Shown here: positions 6,879 to 13,816 of the stretch, piece after piece | How the letters are laid out: each line of letters opens with the position of its first letter | Numbering within the stretch: position 1 is the first letter of the stretch | From: CAJXCL01 sp964394335 | GTDB taxonomy: Bacteria; Nitrospinota; Nitrospinia; CAJXCL01 | Assembly (NCBI GenBank): GCA_964394335.1 | Contig: CAYMVZ010000057.1 | Span: 1-15,484 of the forward strand | Direction: 5' to 3' | DNA length: 15,484 nt | Position numbers and translations under genes: made by a program | The notes under the pieces: model-generated | The model's input: only the letters and a program-made list of their open reading frames with translations | What the model was told of the DNA's origin: nothing | Databases searched by the model: none

Positions 6879-7412
6879 AAGCTGCCTCAGCTCTCCACTG
6901 GAAACTTTTTCCACATTACCGCTATTTAGTTGAATCAGCAGCTTCCCGTTTTCATCAATATCTTTTGCCAGTTCGGATACTGTCTTGCTGCCCCGGTACA
7001 CCGTTACTTTTTCCCCAGGGTATTATTATGCTGACGCCAGAGCTTTAACAAATTTTCATTGTCATCTTCCAAAAAGTCAGCATAATTTTTTTCCAGATGA
7101 TAGATTAAAGAAGTCGAACTGGAACGCAAATTCTCTGTAAATCCTTCCCTTTCATTATTAATATTGACTCCAATTCACAAAATAGCAAACTTACCTCTAC
7201 TATGTTTAGACACTGATTCAGTCAAAATGCCGCAATTTTTTTCCTTTAATCAATACATCGTTGGGCCATTTTAGGAGGGGTGACAGGGTTGTCTCATGTT
7301 GAATAGTTTCGACCACAGTCACTCAACCCAAAATTGTCAAAAAAGAACTTTTGGATTGAAAAAAAAATTTTACTCCAAAAAAGGAACTCCTGCCGATCCT
7401 GATAACTCTATC
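6879..7412 (-). pseudogene. birA: Decayed biotin-protein ligase gene (birA), catalytic and C-terminal domains
   Basis: Successive minus-strand frames give consecutive pieces of a BirA ligase. Piece 1 (about 7412-7341) reads RIGRSSFFGVKFFFSI, a worn GRGRxGRxW biotin loop. Piece 2 (7340-7233) reads LTILG, a TGA, then VTVVETIQHETTLSPLL and KWPNDVLIKGKKL, including the active-site Lys. Piece 3 (7231-7007) reads GILTESVSKHSRGKFAIL, a TGA where Gly of LGIGVNIN is expected, then IGVNINN, RSSSTSLIYHLEKNY, LLKLWRQHNNTLGKK and a stop. Piece 4 (7007-about 6879) reads VTVYRGSKTVSELAKDIDENG and SGNVEKVSSGEL, the SH3-like C-terminal domain. So there are two nonsense codons (7325-7323, 7177-7175) and frame changes near 7340, 7232 and 7008-7012. 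The N-terminal portion is gone; the remnant abuts the stop of the next gene. An intact ligase must be elsewhere if biotin enzymes are used. Confidence 0.87.
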
Positions 7413-7416
7413 AAAA

Positions 7417-8115
7417 TTATCTTGATGTCCTTAATATGTTATCCAGGATACTCATAGTATTAACAGGAACATCCTCTCCGGAACGCGACAGAAGCTTCAG
7501 GTGGGTTTTTAAATACCGCAGATCTTCTATTGTATCAATGTCGTAATGAACGGGGAGAAGAGATAGTTTTAGGTTCTGTTTTGTTATTAATTCTTCTGTT
7601 TGCAATAGGACTTTATTGCTGCCCCACTCCACAGAAGAGAATACTGGAAGCACTTTTTCCTTAAAACCAATAAGGTAATAACCTCCGTCTATAGAAGGCC
7701 CGATAACCAGGTCAGCATTATTTAGGTCAATAAAGGCTTTGTTTATATATTCTTTTGGCAAAGTTGGGCTGTCCACCCCTATAATTACAACCCTAAAAAA
7801 TCCTTTATTAAAAAGGTCTTGAAACGCGTTTTCCATCTTTTCTCCAAGATCAACCCCATTCTGGCAATTTAAGTGAAAGGGCAAACCATCGGTAAACTTC
7901 TCAAAGATATATTTTTTTTCCCCAGGAAGGAAGTAAATGATTTTTTCCACATTATTTATCTCACTCATCAGAGAAATTGAATCTTTAATCAATGATTCTT
8001 GAAGACGGGCAGAATTTTCAGGTGTGATTTCCGGCTGTAATCGTGTTTTAACCTCACCAGCAATTGGCGCTTTTGCAAATAAAACAAGTGCATTGTTTTG
8101 TCTTAATGAATTCAT
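7417..8115 (-). CDS. DUF2064/TIGR04282 family glycosyltransferase-fold protein
   Basis: This 232-residue protein has a GT-A nucleotide-diphospho-sugar transferase fold. Motifs in order: LVLFAKAPIAGEVKTRL at 10-26, matching the KxPxxGxVKTRL signature; GVDSPTLP at 113-120, with the Asp of the metal-binding region; GPSIDGGYYLIG at 139-150; Trp164; and DIDTIEDL at 192-199. The family is often annotated as rSAM/selenodomain-associated transferase 1, and its substrate is not established. Its stop is five bases upstream of the birA remnant, so the two once formed a divergence-free minus-strand run. The start ATG at 8115 has no clear ribosome binding site. The last 20 residues are variable in the family. 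Confidence 0.88.
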   Translation of the reverse strand: MNSLRQNNALVLFAKAPIAGEVKTRLQPEITPENSARLQESLIKDSISLMSEINNVEKIIYFLPGEKKYIFEKFTDGLPFHLNCQNGVDLGEKMENAFQDLFNKGFFRVVIIGVDSPTLPKEYINKAFIDLNNADLVIGPSIDGGYYLIGFKEKVLPVFSSVEWGSNKVLLQTEELITKQNLKLSLLPVHYDIDTIEDLRYLKTHLKLLSRSGEDVPVNTMSILDNILRTSR

Positions 8116-8245
8116 AAGGAAATGATTCTACTTTGGTTAAATGCCTCCTTCAAGAAAAAAGGTTAAAAATCAGGTACTAGTTTTCCACTAATCGGCATAT
8201 ATTTTGCTACTTTATTATTTTAAAGCATCTCTTTTATAAGGCCGT

Positions 8246-8296
8246 TATAATATAAAAGAGGAGGTATTTTATTAAAAACATACCTTTAAAAGGAGG
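8246..8296 (+). promoter_or_regulatory. Possible -10 and strong ribosome binding site for the following gene
   Basis: TATAAT at 8246-8251 is a perfect -10, though no TTGACA-like box lies 16-18 bases upstream. AGGAGG at 8291-8296 is a full Shine-Dalgarno sequence nine bases before the ATG at 8306. It rules out the in-frame TTG at 8297, which touches it. A second GAGGAGG lies at 8259-8265 without a useful start. Confidence 0.5.
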
Positions 8297-8305
8297 TTGA
8301 TTAAT

Positions 8306-8935
8306 ATGCTAAAGCAGATGCATGAAGAACAATTTTACAATGAAGAAAAGCCAATGGAATATTTCAGGGAAATGGTTAATTCTGCAGTAGAAAACCTTCA
8401 TGTCCAAGCTGATGAAGAAGTCATATTTTACATCGTGAATCTCCTATCAGAGTTTCTCACAGTCGATAATCTTTACACAGATATAGACCCCAATGCAGAT
8501 GAGGAACCGCTCACTCTTTTGCTTGAAAAAGCGCTTAACTCCGACCAGAATGAGCAGATTCAGCGGTTTAAACATTTGGGTGATTTTTCCCTTTTTATAT
8601 CAGGTTTTTTTTCCGATAGCCTATACAAAAGACTCGTCAGTCTTAATTATTATAAGATCATAGGCTGTACTTCTTATAACCAGTTAGCGACTATTATGAA
8701 ATCAAAAGTTCAAAGCAATACTTTCTGGGAGCTTTATTATGAATTGGCAGAGAATTTTTCAGTTTTCGTAGATATCCTGTCCGAGGTGAGTGACAAGAGT
8801 TTTTCTCACACCAACAAGGATATTTTAAAAGTTTATGAAAGATGGTTAAAAACAAAAAGTCTTCGAGACGAAAAAATATTAAAAAAAGAAGGTATTTTCC
8901 CTAACGCTTCATCGGCGAGTTCTTACATCCAGTAA
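8306..8935 (+). CDS. Unrecognised soluble helical protein, 209 residues
   Basis: I do not recognise this family. From the ATG at 8306 it reads MLKQMHEEQFYNEEKPMEYF and is acidic and Leu/Phe/Tyr-rich, with no signal peptide and no membrane segment. The pattern suggests a mostly alpha-helical cytoplasmic protein. Residues near 30-50 (ADEEVIFYIVNLLSEFLTVD) and 80-110 (QRFKHLGDFSLFISGFFSDSL) form amphipathic helices. LNYYKIIGCTSYNQLA and FWELYYELAENFSVFVDILSEVS follow, then a basic tail. A single Cys is present, with no metal motif, nucleotide loop or DNA-binding helix that I can see. The strong AGGAGG suggests efficient translation. It stands alone between two gaps. The real-gene call rests on the ribosome binding site, length and coherent composition. 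Confidence 0.8.
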   Translation: MLKQMHEEQFYNEEKPMEYFREMVNSAVENLHVQADEEVIFYIVNLLSEFLTVDNLYTDIDPNADEEPLTLLLEKALNSDQNEQIQRFKHLGDFSLFISGFFSDSLYKRLVSLNYYKIIGCTSYNQLATIMKSKVQSNTFWELYYELAENFSVFVDILSEVSDKSFSHTNKDILKVYERWLKTKSLRDEKILKKEGIFPNASSASSYIQ

Positions 8936-8949
8936 AAACTGTATTGGCC

Positions 8950-8995
8950 ACTAAGGCACAAAGAAAAAAACTCTACGTTCTTCGCGTCCTCTGCA
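8950..8995. repeat. 9-base repeat copy in opposed orientation
   Basis: Read on the minus strand, 8995-8969 is TGCAGAGGA, CGCGAAGAA, CGTAGAGTT, again three 9-base units. Just left of it the plus strand has ACTAAGG then CACAAAGAA (8950-8965), so related units face each other and could fold back. It lies between the end of the 209-residue protein and the kinase promoter. Confidence 0.55.
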
Positions 8996-9043
8996 CTGCA
9001 AATTTGAAAGATTGTGTTTTCAAAAAGTTATCCATATTGTTCA

Positions 9044-9072
9044 TTGACACTATAGCTCTGTTCCTGTATTTT
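9044..9072 (+). promoter_or_regulatory. Predicted sigma-70-type promoter for the sugar kinase gene
   Basis: A perfect TTGACA (9044-9049) is followed after exactly 17 bases by TATTTT (9067-9072). The start codon is at 9204, so the 5' untranslated leader would be about 125 bases. I see no structure in that leader. Confidence 0.5.
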
Positions 9073-9203
9073 ACAAATTAACTGAAAGGAAGTTAAAAAG
9101 ATTTAGAGATTAAAATAATGAAAAATTTGCGATAATTTGTATGGTCAGCGGATGATTTTACCCTTTATTTATCCAGTTATCTTCTGTCTAAATTTATTTC
9201 CTG

Positions 9204-10244
9204 ATGGAACAGATTAAAACCGAATTACCAGCATCTTCTGATTATTTTCTTGATATCCTTCCAAAAATTTTCAAAACGTCCATAAAAAACCTGCAATGTT
9301 TTCCTATGAGAGGAGACGCTTCTGACAGAAATTATTTTCGCCTCAGATTTGATGCCCTTGAAAACAACATTTCATCAGTTGTATTAATGCAACTTATGAA
9401 CCCTCCCATTCCGAAAAACAGTCCTTTTGTTGCTACTCAAGCCTTTCTGTCAGAATGCGGCGCTAATATCCCCAGAATATATTCTAAGGATTGCGATAAA
9501 GGGTTTATTTTTTTAGAAGATTTGGGGGATATAACTTTAGAAGAAAAATTAAATGCTTCTACGCCTATCGAACAGGAGATCTATTACAAAAAAGCCATTG
9601 ATATTCTTTTAAACATGCAAGTTGAATGTACAAAGCGAATCAATAAAGATATTCCCGCTTATTACCTTGCTTTTGATTTAGAGAAATTATCATGGGAGCT
9701 TGATTATATGACTATATATTTTATAGGTGGCTTTTTAAAGCAAACCATTTCAGAAAAGGATAAGCGAATTCTCAAGGAAGAATTTTTTAAGATATCTTCC
9801 TTTTTAGCAAAACAAAAAAGATATTTTTGCCATAGGGACTTTCACAGCAGAAATATTATGATACATAAGGACAACTTGTTTTTAATTGATTTTCAGGACG
9901 CCCGAATGGGTCCATGCCAATACGATCTCGCTTCATTATTGAGAGATTCATATTTTAAGTTAAATCCAAGCCTTATAGAGAAATTACTGAAGGAATATAT
10001 AAATAAGAAAGAAGGAATGGAAGAATCACCGGTAAATAGAGAAGAGTTTTTAAAAGTTTTTGATTGGATGTGCATCCAGAGAAATTTAAAGGCTTTAGGA
10101 ACCTTTGGTTATCAAATTAGCGTTAATGGAAATAAAAGATACGAAGATTCCATACCGAGGACAACCGAATACGTTTTCAACAACCTTGACAAATACAATG
10201 AGTTGCAAAGGTTGAAAAAATGCCTGAAGATGTTATACAATTAA
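9204..10244 (+). CDS. COG3178 phosphotransferase, AmgK-like anomeric sugar kinase
   Basis: This 346-residue protein belongs to the aminoglycoside phosphotransferase/protein-kinase-like superfamily. PMRGDASDRNYFRLRF at 34-49 is the AmgK-type N-terminal glycine/serine loop. FIFLEDLGD at 101-109 is the hinge region. CHRDFHSRNIMI at 209-220 is the catalytic loop with its Asp and Asn, and LIDFQDARMGP at 227-237 carries the metal-binding Asp. QYDLASLLRD at 239-248 completes the COG3178 signature. The characterised relative AmgK phosphorylates the anomeric carbon of N-acetylmuramate and N-acetylglucosamine in cell-wall recycling, usually beside the nucleotidyltransferase murU; no murU is here. A drug-resistance role is unlikely for this subgroup. 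The ATG at 9204 has no obvious ribosome binding site. The gene converges with the Cache gene, 51 bases apart. Confidence 0.85.
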   Translation: MEQIKTELPASSDYFLDILPKIFKTSIKNLQCFPMRGDASDRNYFRLRFDALENNISSVVLMQLMNPPIPKNSPFVATQAFLSECGANIPRIYSKDCDKGFIFLEDLGDITLEEKLNASTPIEQEIYYKKAIDILLNMQVECTKRINKDIPAYYLAFDLEKLSWELDYMTIYFIGGFLKQTISEKDKRILKEEFFKISSFLAKQKRYFCHRDFHSRNIMIHKDNLFLIDFQDARMGPCQYDLASLLRDSYFKLNPSLIEKLLKEYINKKEGMEESPVNREEFLKVFDWMCIQRNLKALGTFGYQISVNGNKRYEDSIPRTTEYVFNNLDKYNELQRLKKCLKMLYN

Positions 10245-10295
10245 CCTTTGCTTTGATTTTGTCAATCCGACTCAGCTTCCTTACGACGTAAAAAC

Positions 10296-11342
10296 TTACC
10301 TTAACAAGAACCATGATACCAAACTAAGCAACGTTAATACTTCCAGATAAAATATTACAAACTTTTTGGTTATTGTATTTCTTCTTTGTTGAACAGTTTT
10401 CTTAGGAATGTGCGAAATAGTCTTCCAATAATAACTCCCTGCTTTTGAGATGCCTGAAGTTTGCCTCTTTAAGCCAACTAATCTGGCAGTTAACTTTTCC
10501 GCTTCCTTCAGAGGGTAAACTGTTGAAAAAGTAAAGAAGCCGTTTTCAGTATAAAACTGCCCGGATTCTTCTTTAGAAATCCGCTCCCATGCCTTGTGGT
10601 ACTTGTTTCCGAACGTTTTATCTTTTTTTTCTTCGTACATGAATCCCCAATTATCTTCAGGATTAGGACTGAAAAACCAGTATCCATCAGAATTAACGAG
10701 CGATATCTCCGTTGAAGTGCCGGTGGCTCCATCTTTAAGTCTTTTTATCATTTTCGATCCAAAATAATTTAAAATAACGATCCCGAGCTTTTTACCCTTT
10801 GAATCGAATATTGGTGTGGCAAATCGAATCATTGGTTTAATTGGCTTCTCTATCTCGTCTTTCTCAATATTAAGGTCAAATGGGGATATGTACACTTCGC
10901 CACGATTCAGTTCAAAAGTTCGGCTGAAATAATAACGGTTTTTTTTATTTTGAAGCTGTCCATGAGGTACGATGAGCGGTTTTCCGTTGTTGAAATTGAT
11001 CCGTATAATTTCCATCCCATTACCATCAATAACACGAAGCTGATCGTATAACCCCGATATCCGGGCAAACTTAAGATATTCCTCTGCAATATTTGTTACT
11101 GAGTTGTCTTTTGATTCAAGCAGATGAACCAGTTCCTCTTGGAGGGAAAAAAACAACAGGTCAGAAGCAACATCTTTAACACTCTCAGATATTGCTCCAC
11201 TCTGAAGGCTCTTATTTTCTGCTTCTTCTTTTATTTCAATTGGAAGCAGCTCGGATTTTATGCTTAAGTGGCCGGCATATCCAATTATGATGCCCAAAAG
11301 AACGGCTATAACCAGAAAAACAATTAAATATTGTTTAAGCAT
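10296..11342 (-). CDS. Membrane-anchored Cache sensor protein without an output domain
   Basis: The protein has 348 residues. One membrane helix is near 4-26 (LIVFLVIAVLLGIIIGYAG) and a second at the very C-terminus, about 328-347 (VIFYLEVLTLLSLVSWFLLR). Between them lies an extracytoplasmic ligand-sensing domain of the Cache type: LRVIDGNGMEIIRINFNNGKP, QNKKNRYYFSRTFELNRGEVYISPFDLNIE, KPMIRFATPIFDSKGKKLGIVILNYFG and SDGYWFFSPNPEDNWGF. This segment is familiar as the sensor half of histidine kinases and diguanylate cyclases. Here the reading frame stops directly after the second helix, so there is no HAMP, kinase, GGDEF or methyl-accepting domain. Another frame continues only FLRRKEAESD before its own stop. 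It may signal through a partner protein or be a truncated sensor. The upstream gap separates it from the GGDEF gene. Confidence 0.84.
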   Translation of the reverse strand: MLKQYLIVFLVIAVLLGIIIGYAGHLSIKSELLPIEIKEEAENKSLQSGAISESVKDVASDLLFFSLQEELVHLLESKDNSVTNIAEEYLKFARISGLYDQLRVIDGNGMEIIRINFNNGKPLIVPHGQLQNKKNRYYFSRTFELNRGEVYISPFDLNIEKDEIEKPIKPMIRFATPIFDSKGKKLGIVILNYFGSKMIKRLKDGATGTSTEISLVNSDGYWFFSPNPEDNWGFMYEEKKDKTFGNKYHKAWERISKEESGQFYTENGFFTFSTVYPLKEAEKLTARLVGLKRQTSGISKAGSYYWKTISHIPKKTVQQRRNTITKKFVIFYLEVLTLLSLVSWFLLR

Positions 11343-11421
11343 AAAAACCCGTTATAGGTATTGAAACTGTTCACAATTATCAGTTTATGATACAGCTTCT
11401 CCGCAACCAAAAATTAATTAA

Positions 11422-11448
11422 CGGCAAAGACGCAAAGATCGCAAAGAA
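11422..11448 (+). repeat. Three-unit 9-base repeat (CGCAAAGAN)
   Basis: CGGCAAAGA, CGCAAAGAT and CGCAAAGAA lie in tandem, 27 bases in all. The register and unit count match the copy at 874-900, with A for G at the fifth position of each unit. Confidence 0.75.
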
Positions 11449-11519
11449 AAAGAGTTTATTGTTATTTTACACCCCGATGGATATCAAGTAAACACCAACA
11501 CTTTTAGTCAATAAATAAC

Positions 11520-11598
11520 GAATATCGAACAGGGAATTTCTGATTTTGCAGTTTTTATCCCTCGACATTCATCATTCCTTGCTCTACATTCGATATTC
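11520..11598. repeat. Inverted-repeat element with GAATATCGAA arms
   Basis: GAATATCGAA (11520-11529) and TTCGATATTC (11589-11598) are perfect 10-base inverted repeats 59 bases apart. The right half also contains two loosely similar ACATTC...ATTCCTT units about 21 bases apart. There is no coding capacity. It looks like a small dispersed intergenic element. Confidence 0.5.
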
Positions 11599-11763
11599 AA
11601 TTCCTTATAATAGACAGGTTTATTTATCTTTTTCATTTCATAATTAACTCTCCTGTAAAAGGAGTTCAAACCAGAAACTCATTGAAAATTAATAATAAAC
11701 ATATTAAAATTGATTTTTCTCTGAAACTTGCTGATGCAATATTTACTTGTGTAAAAAATTTTT

Positions 11764-11806
11764 TGCTATATTTTTTTCTATCCCTGTCAACTCTTTACAT
11801 AAAGGA
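11764..11806 (+). promoter_or_regulatory. Possible extended -10 and ribosome binding site
   Basis: TGCTATATT (11764-11772) fits an extended -10 element, with TTTACT at 11742-11747 as a weak -35 at a long 19-base spacing. AAAGGA at 11801-11806 sits eight bases before the TTG at 11815 and decides that start. Confidence 0.35.
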
Positions 11807-11814
11807 TTAATAAC

Positions 11815-12303
11815 TTGTTCGGTCAAAAAGACATTTTGATATTCATTCACATTATGGCATTGGTGATCGCATTTGGCGGATCTATATTTCAGGTATTTGT
11901 TTTACCATCAATATTGCGGAAAAGATCGGATCAAAAAAATGCAACTCAAATCACTGCTAATACTATTAGCTTGTTTTCCCCCATAAGTTTTGGAATGTTG
12001 TCTGTGGTTGTTTTTTCGGGAATGTTGCTTCTCTTTAGCCTGATTAATAAGACATCAAATATTTCATCGCCTCTTTACCTCAACATTTTTTTTATAAAAA
12101 TTCTGCTTGTTACTGCTATATTTTCCATTGCCGCTTTTCAAACCTTTTGCCTCCGGTTCAAAATCGTTTGCATGGATATTAATAAAATCAAAGGTGAAAA
12201 CCCTCCAAAACAATTTCGCTTCATGCGAACCTGTTCAATAATTAATATTATTTTAATTACCATTGTTATCTTCCTTGGAATCACCATGAGCAATTTAACA
12301 TAA
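11815..12303 (+). CDS. Four-helix membrane protein, CopD/DUF4149-like
   Basis: From the TTG at 11815 the protein has 162 residues. The start is supported by AAAGGA eight bases upstream; the next in-frame ATG would cut into the first helix. Four membrane helices are visible at about 8-31, 48-76, 86-112 and 136-158. The first carries FIHIMALVIAFGGSIFQVFV, with a His and a Gly-Gly pair typical of small CopD/DUF4149-like proteins. The third starts with FFIKILLV. The basic loop RKRSDQK after helix 1 would face the cytoplasm. No function can be assigned: copper or haem binding is known only for some distant relatives, and too few His or Met residues are present to support it here. It precedes the GGDEF gene by 45 bases, so the two may be co-transcribed. 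Confidence 0.78.
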   Translation: MFGQKDILIFIHIMALVIAFGGSIFQVFVLPSILRKRSDQKNATQITANTISLFSPISFGMLSVVVFSGMLLLFSLINKTSNISSPLYLNIFFIKILLVTAIFSIAAFQTFCLRFKIVCMDINKIKGENPPKQFRFMRTCSIINIILITIVIFLGITMSNLT

Positions 12304-12348
12304 TCCGGCATAATGTAAGAGGAGTTCCTGCGTCGTTAATGGATTAAA

Positions 12349-13623
12349 ATGGAAGAAAAAGAAACTACCCTACTCTTGAGCCAGATCAAGTCCCTCCTGC
12401 GTCTGACACTTTCTCATCTTAAAGCAAATACCAGCGATGATTCTATCAAAAAGGGTTTTGATACACTTATTGAAAAAATTGGCAAGGCCCGTATAGAGGA
12501 AGATGCTTTTTCTATTAAAAAGGATTACCGTTCGCTGATTATCCAGATGGATTCCGCTGCAGTGGAGGACAAACCTAAAAAGTCTTTTATGAACAAACTA
12601 TTCCAGAAAGATGAAAAAGAAATAAAACAATTGGAAGAATTCAGCAAAATAACAGAAAACCTGCTTACTGCTTTTTCAAAAGGGACTCTTCTCATTCTGA
12701 AAGAGGACAGTCCTCTTTACCGGTCCACTTCCAGCATCAAGGCCGGCAATTATGAGGATTACTCAGAAACCCAGTTGGCCGACTATGGACAGAAGATATT
12801 ATCCTTTTTTATGGGCCAGAGCTTGGAAAACGAGGTGGTTACAAAAGAGCGAAATGAACTGAAAAAAATCATTTCTATCTTAGCCAGCAATATCCAGGAG
12901 TTCGGAGATGAAACAAAAGCATTTGATACCGGACTGAGCAGTTACGCAGAAAAAATTGAAAAGGCTTCTTCGCTTCATGATATTGTTCAAGCCAAAAAAG
13001 AAATTCTGTTCGAAACGGAAAAAATTCGAGAGGCAAACAAAACAATCGACTTAAAACTGAAAAAAGCAAAAGAGAAAGTTGAAATCTCCACAATACGGAT
13101 CAACGAATTAGAAAATGAACTTAAAAAGATCAATTTAGAAAAAGCTACCGATCCTCTGACTCAAGTTTATAACCGGCAGGCTTTGGATAATCGTATAGAA
13201 ACAGCCATAAAGCAGGTGAAGAGGGGGAAGCTGGCCTGCGTAATGATTTTTGACATAGACGACTTCAAAAAATTTAACAACTCATACAGTAATCAGGCCG
13301 GAGATCTGGTTCTCAAAACTATAGCCATCTTGACGAAAGAAATTTTTGCGGAAGGAGGATTCGTTGCCCGGTATGGAGGGGAGGAGTTTTCCGTTGTCTT
13401 ATTTGAAAAACCTCTTTCTCACTGTTCAAAAAAGGCAAATGCTCTATTGACGGGCATCAATACACACACGTTTGTATATAAAAAGAAAGATATCCACATT
13501 ACGGTAAGTATCGGAATAACAATGATCAGGGGAAATGACTCCGTGGAATCGGCATACAAGCGGGTTGATGACTATCTTTGCAAGGCAAAAAGGAAAGGTA
13601 AGAATCGGGTTGTTGGAAAATAG
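12349..13623 (+). CDS. Diguanylate cyclase (GGEEF) with a helical N-terminal region
   Basis: This 424-residue cytoplasmic protein should make c-di-GMP from two GTP. The GGDEF domain occupies about 265-424: DPLTQVYNR at 268-276, FDIDDFKKFN with the metal-binding Asp at 301-310, the active-site ARYGGEEF at 340-347, and VSIGIT at 386-391. All catalytic residues are present. The RxxD inhibitory site, expected just upstream of GGEEF, is missing; the sequence there is EGGF, so product feedback by the usual route is unlikely. Residues 1-160 are helical, with no known sensor fold I recognise. Residues 165-265 are a long charged coiled coil that could dimerise the catalytic domains. There is no membrane helix. 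The ATG at 12349 lacks a good ribosome binding site; GAGGAG lies about 27 bases upstream. Confidence 0.92.
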   Translation: MEEKETTLLLSQIKSLLRLTLSHLKANTSDDSIKKGFDTLIEKIGKARIEEDAFSIKKDYRSLIIQMDSAAVEDKPKKSFMNKLFQKDEKEIKQLEEFSKITENLLTAFSKGTLLILKEDSPLYRSTSSIKAGNYEDYSETQLADYGQKILSFFMGQSLENEVVTKERNELKKIISILASNIQEFGDETKAFDTGLSSYAEKIEKASSLHDIVQAKKEILFETEKIREANKTIDLKLKKAKEKVEISTIRINELENELKKINLEKATDPLTQVYNRQALDNRIETAIKQVKRGKLACVMIFDIDDFKKFNNSYSNQAGDLVLKTIAILTKEIFAEGGFVARYGGEEFSVVLFEKPLSHCSKKANALLTGINTHTFVYKKKDIHITVSIGITMIRGNDSVESAYKRVDDYLCKAKRKGKNRVVGK

Positions 13624-13684
13624 AACGATACCTTTCTTCTCTATAATACTCCACTTGGGAGAAATTCTTATGTTCCTCAACATT

Positions 13685-13712
13685 GAACATTGAACTTTTA
13701 ATTTCAATGTTC
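13685..13712. repeat. Perfect 10-base hairpin repeat after the GGDEF gene
   Basis: GAACATTGAA (13685-13694) and TTCAATGTTC (13703-13712) pair perfectly across an eight-base loop. Related GTTCAATGTCC follows at 13730-13740, so the ATTGAAC motif occurs four times in 64 bases. There is no U run, so it is a poor intrinsic terminator; a small dispersed repeat is more likely. Confidence 0.55.
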
Positions 13713-13816
13713 GACGATGGACTTTTACCGTTCAATGTCCTAAGTCAATATGCTTCCTCGATCCTTGCGCACTGAGTGGCAATTAGTTTTGATTTAGCCA
13801 TTTCGTCTGAACACTT

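Larger units (their letters stand above)
11343..11814. other. Gene-free gap with two repeat elements
   Basis: No gene is visible on either strand over 472 bases. The gap holds the 9-base repeat at 11422-11448, the inverted pair at 11520-11598, and AT-rich DNA with a possible promoter before the TTG at 11815. The two genes on its sides are transcribed divergently. Confidence 0.6.

Noticed and set aside
7175..7325. Two TGA codons in the birA region, one at an expected Gly, suggesting UGA recoded as glycine.
   Set aside because: Other genes here, such as copA and copZ, end at TGA at normal positions, no intact gene has internal TGA, and birA also has frame changes that recoding cannot explain.
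9204..10244. Aminoglycoside resistance gene.
   Set aside because: The GDASDRNYFR and IDFQDARMGP signatures belong to the COG3178/AmgK sugar kinase subgroup; there is no mobile or resistance context.
10245..10295. Frame-shifted continuation of the Cache protein into a kinase domain.
   Set aside because: The alternative frame gives only about ten more residues before a stop, and the space ends at the convergent kinase gene.
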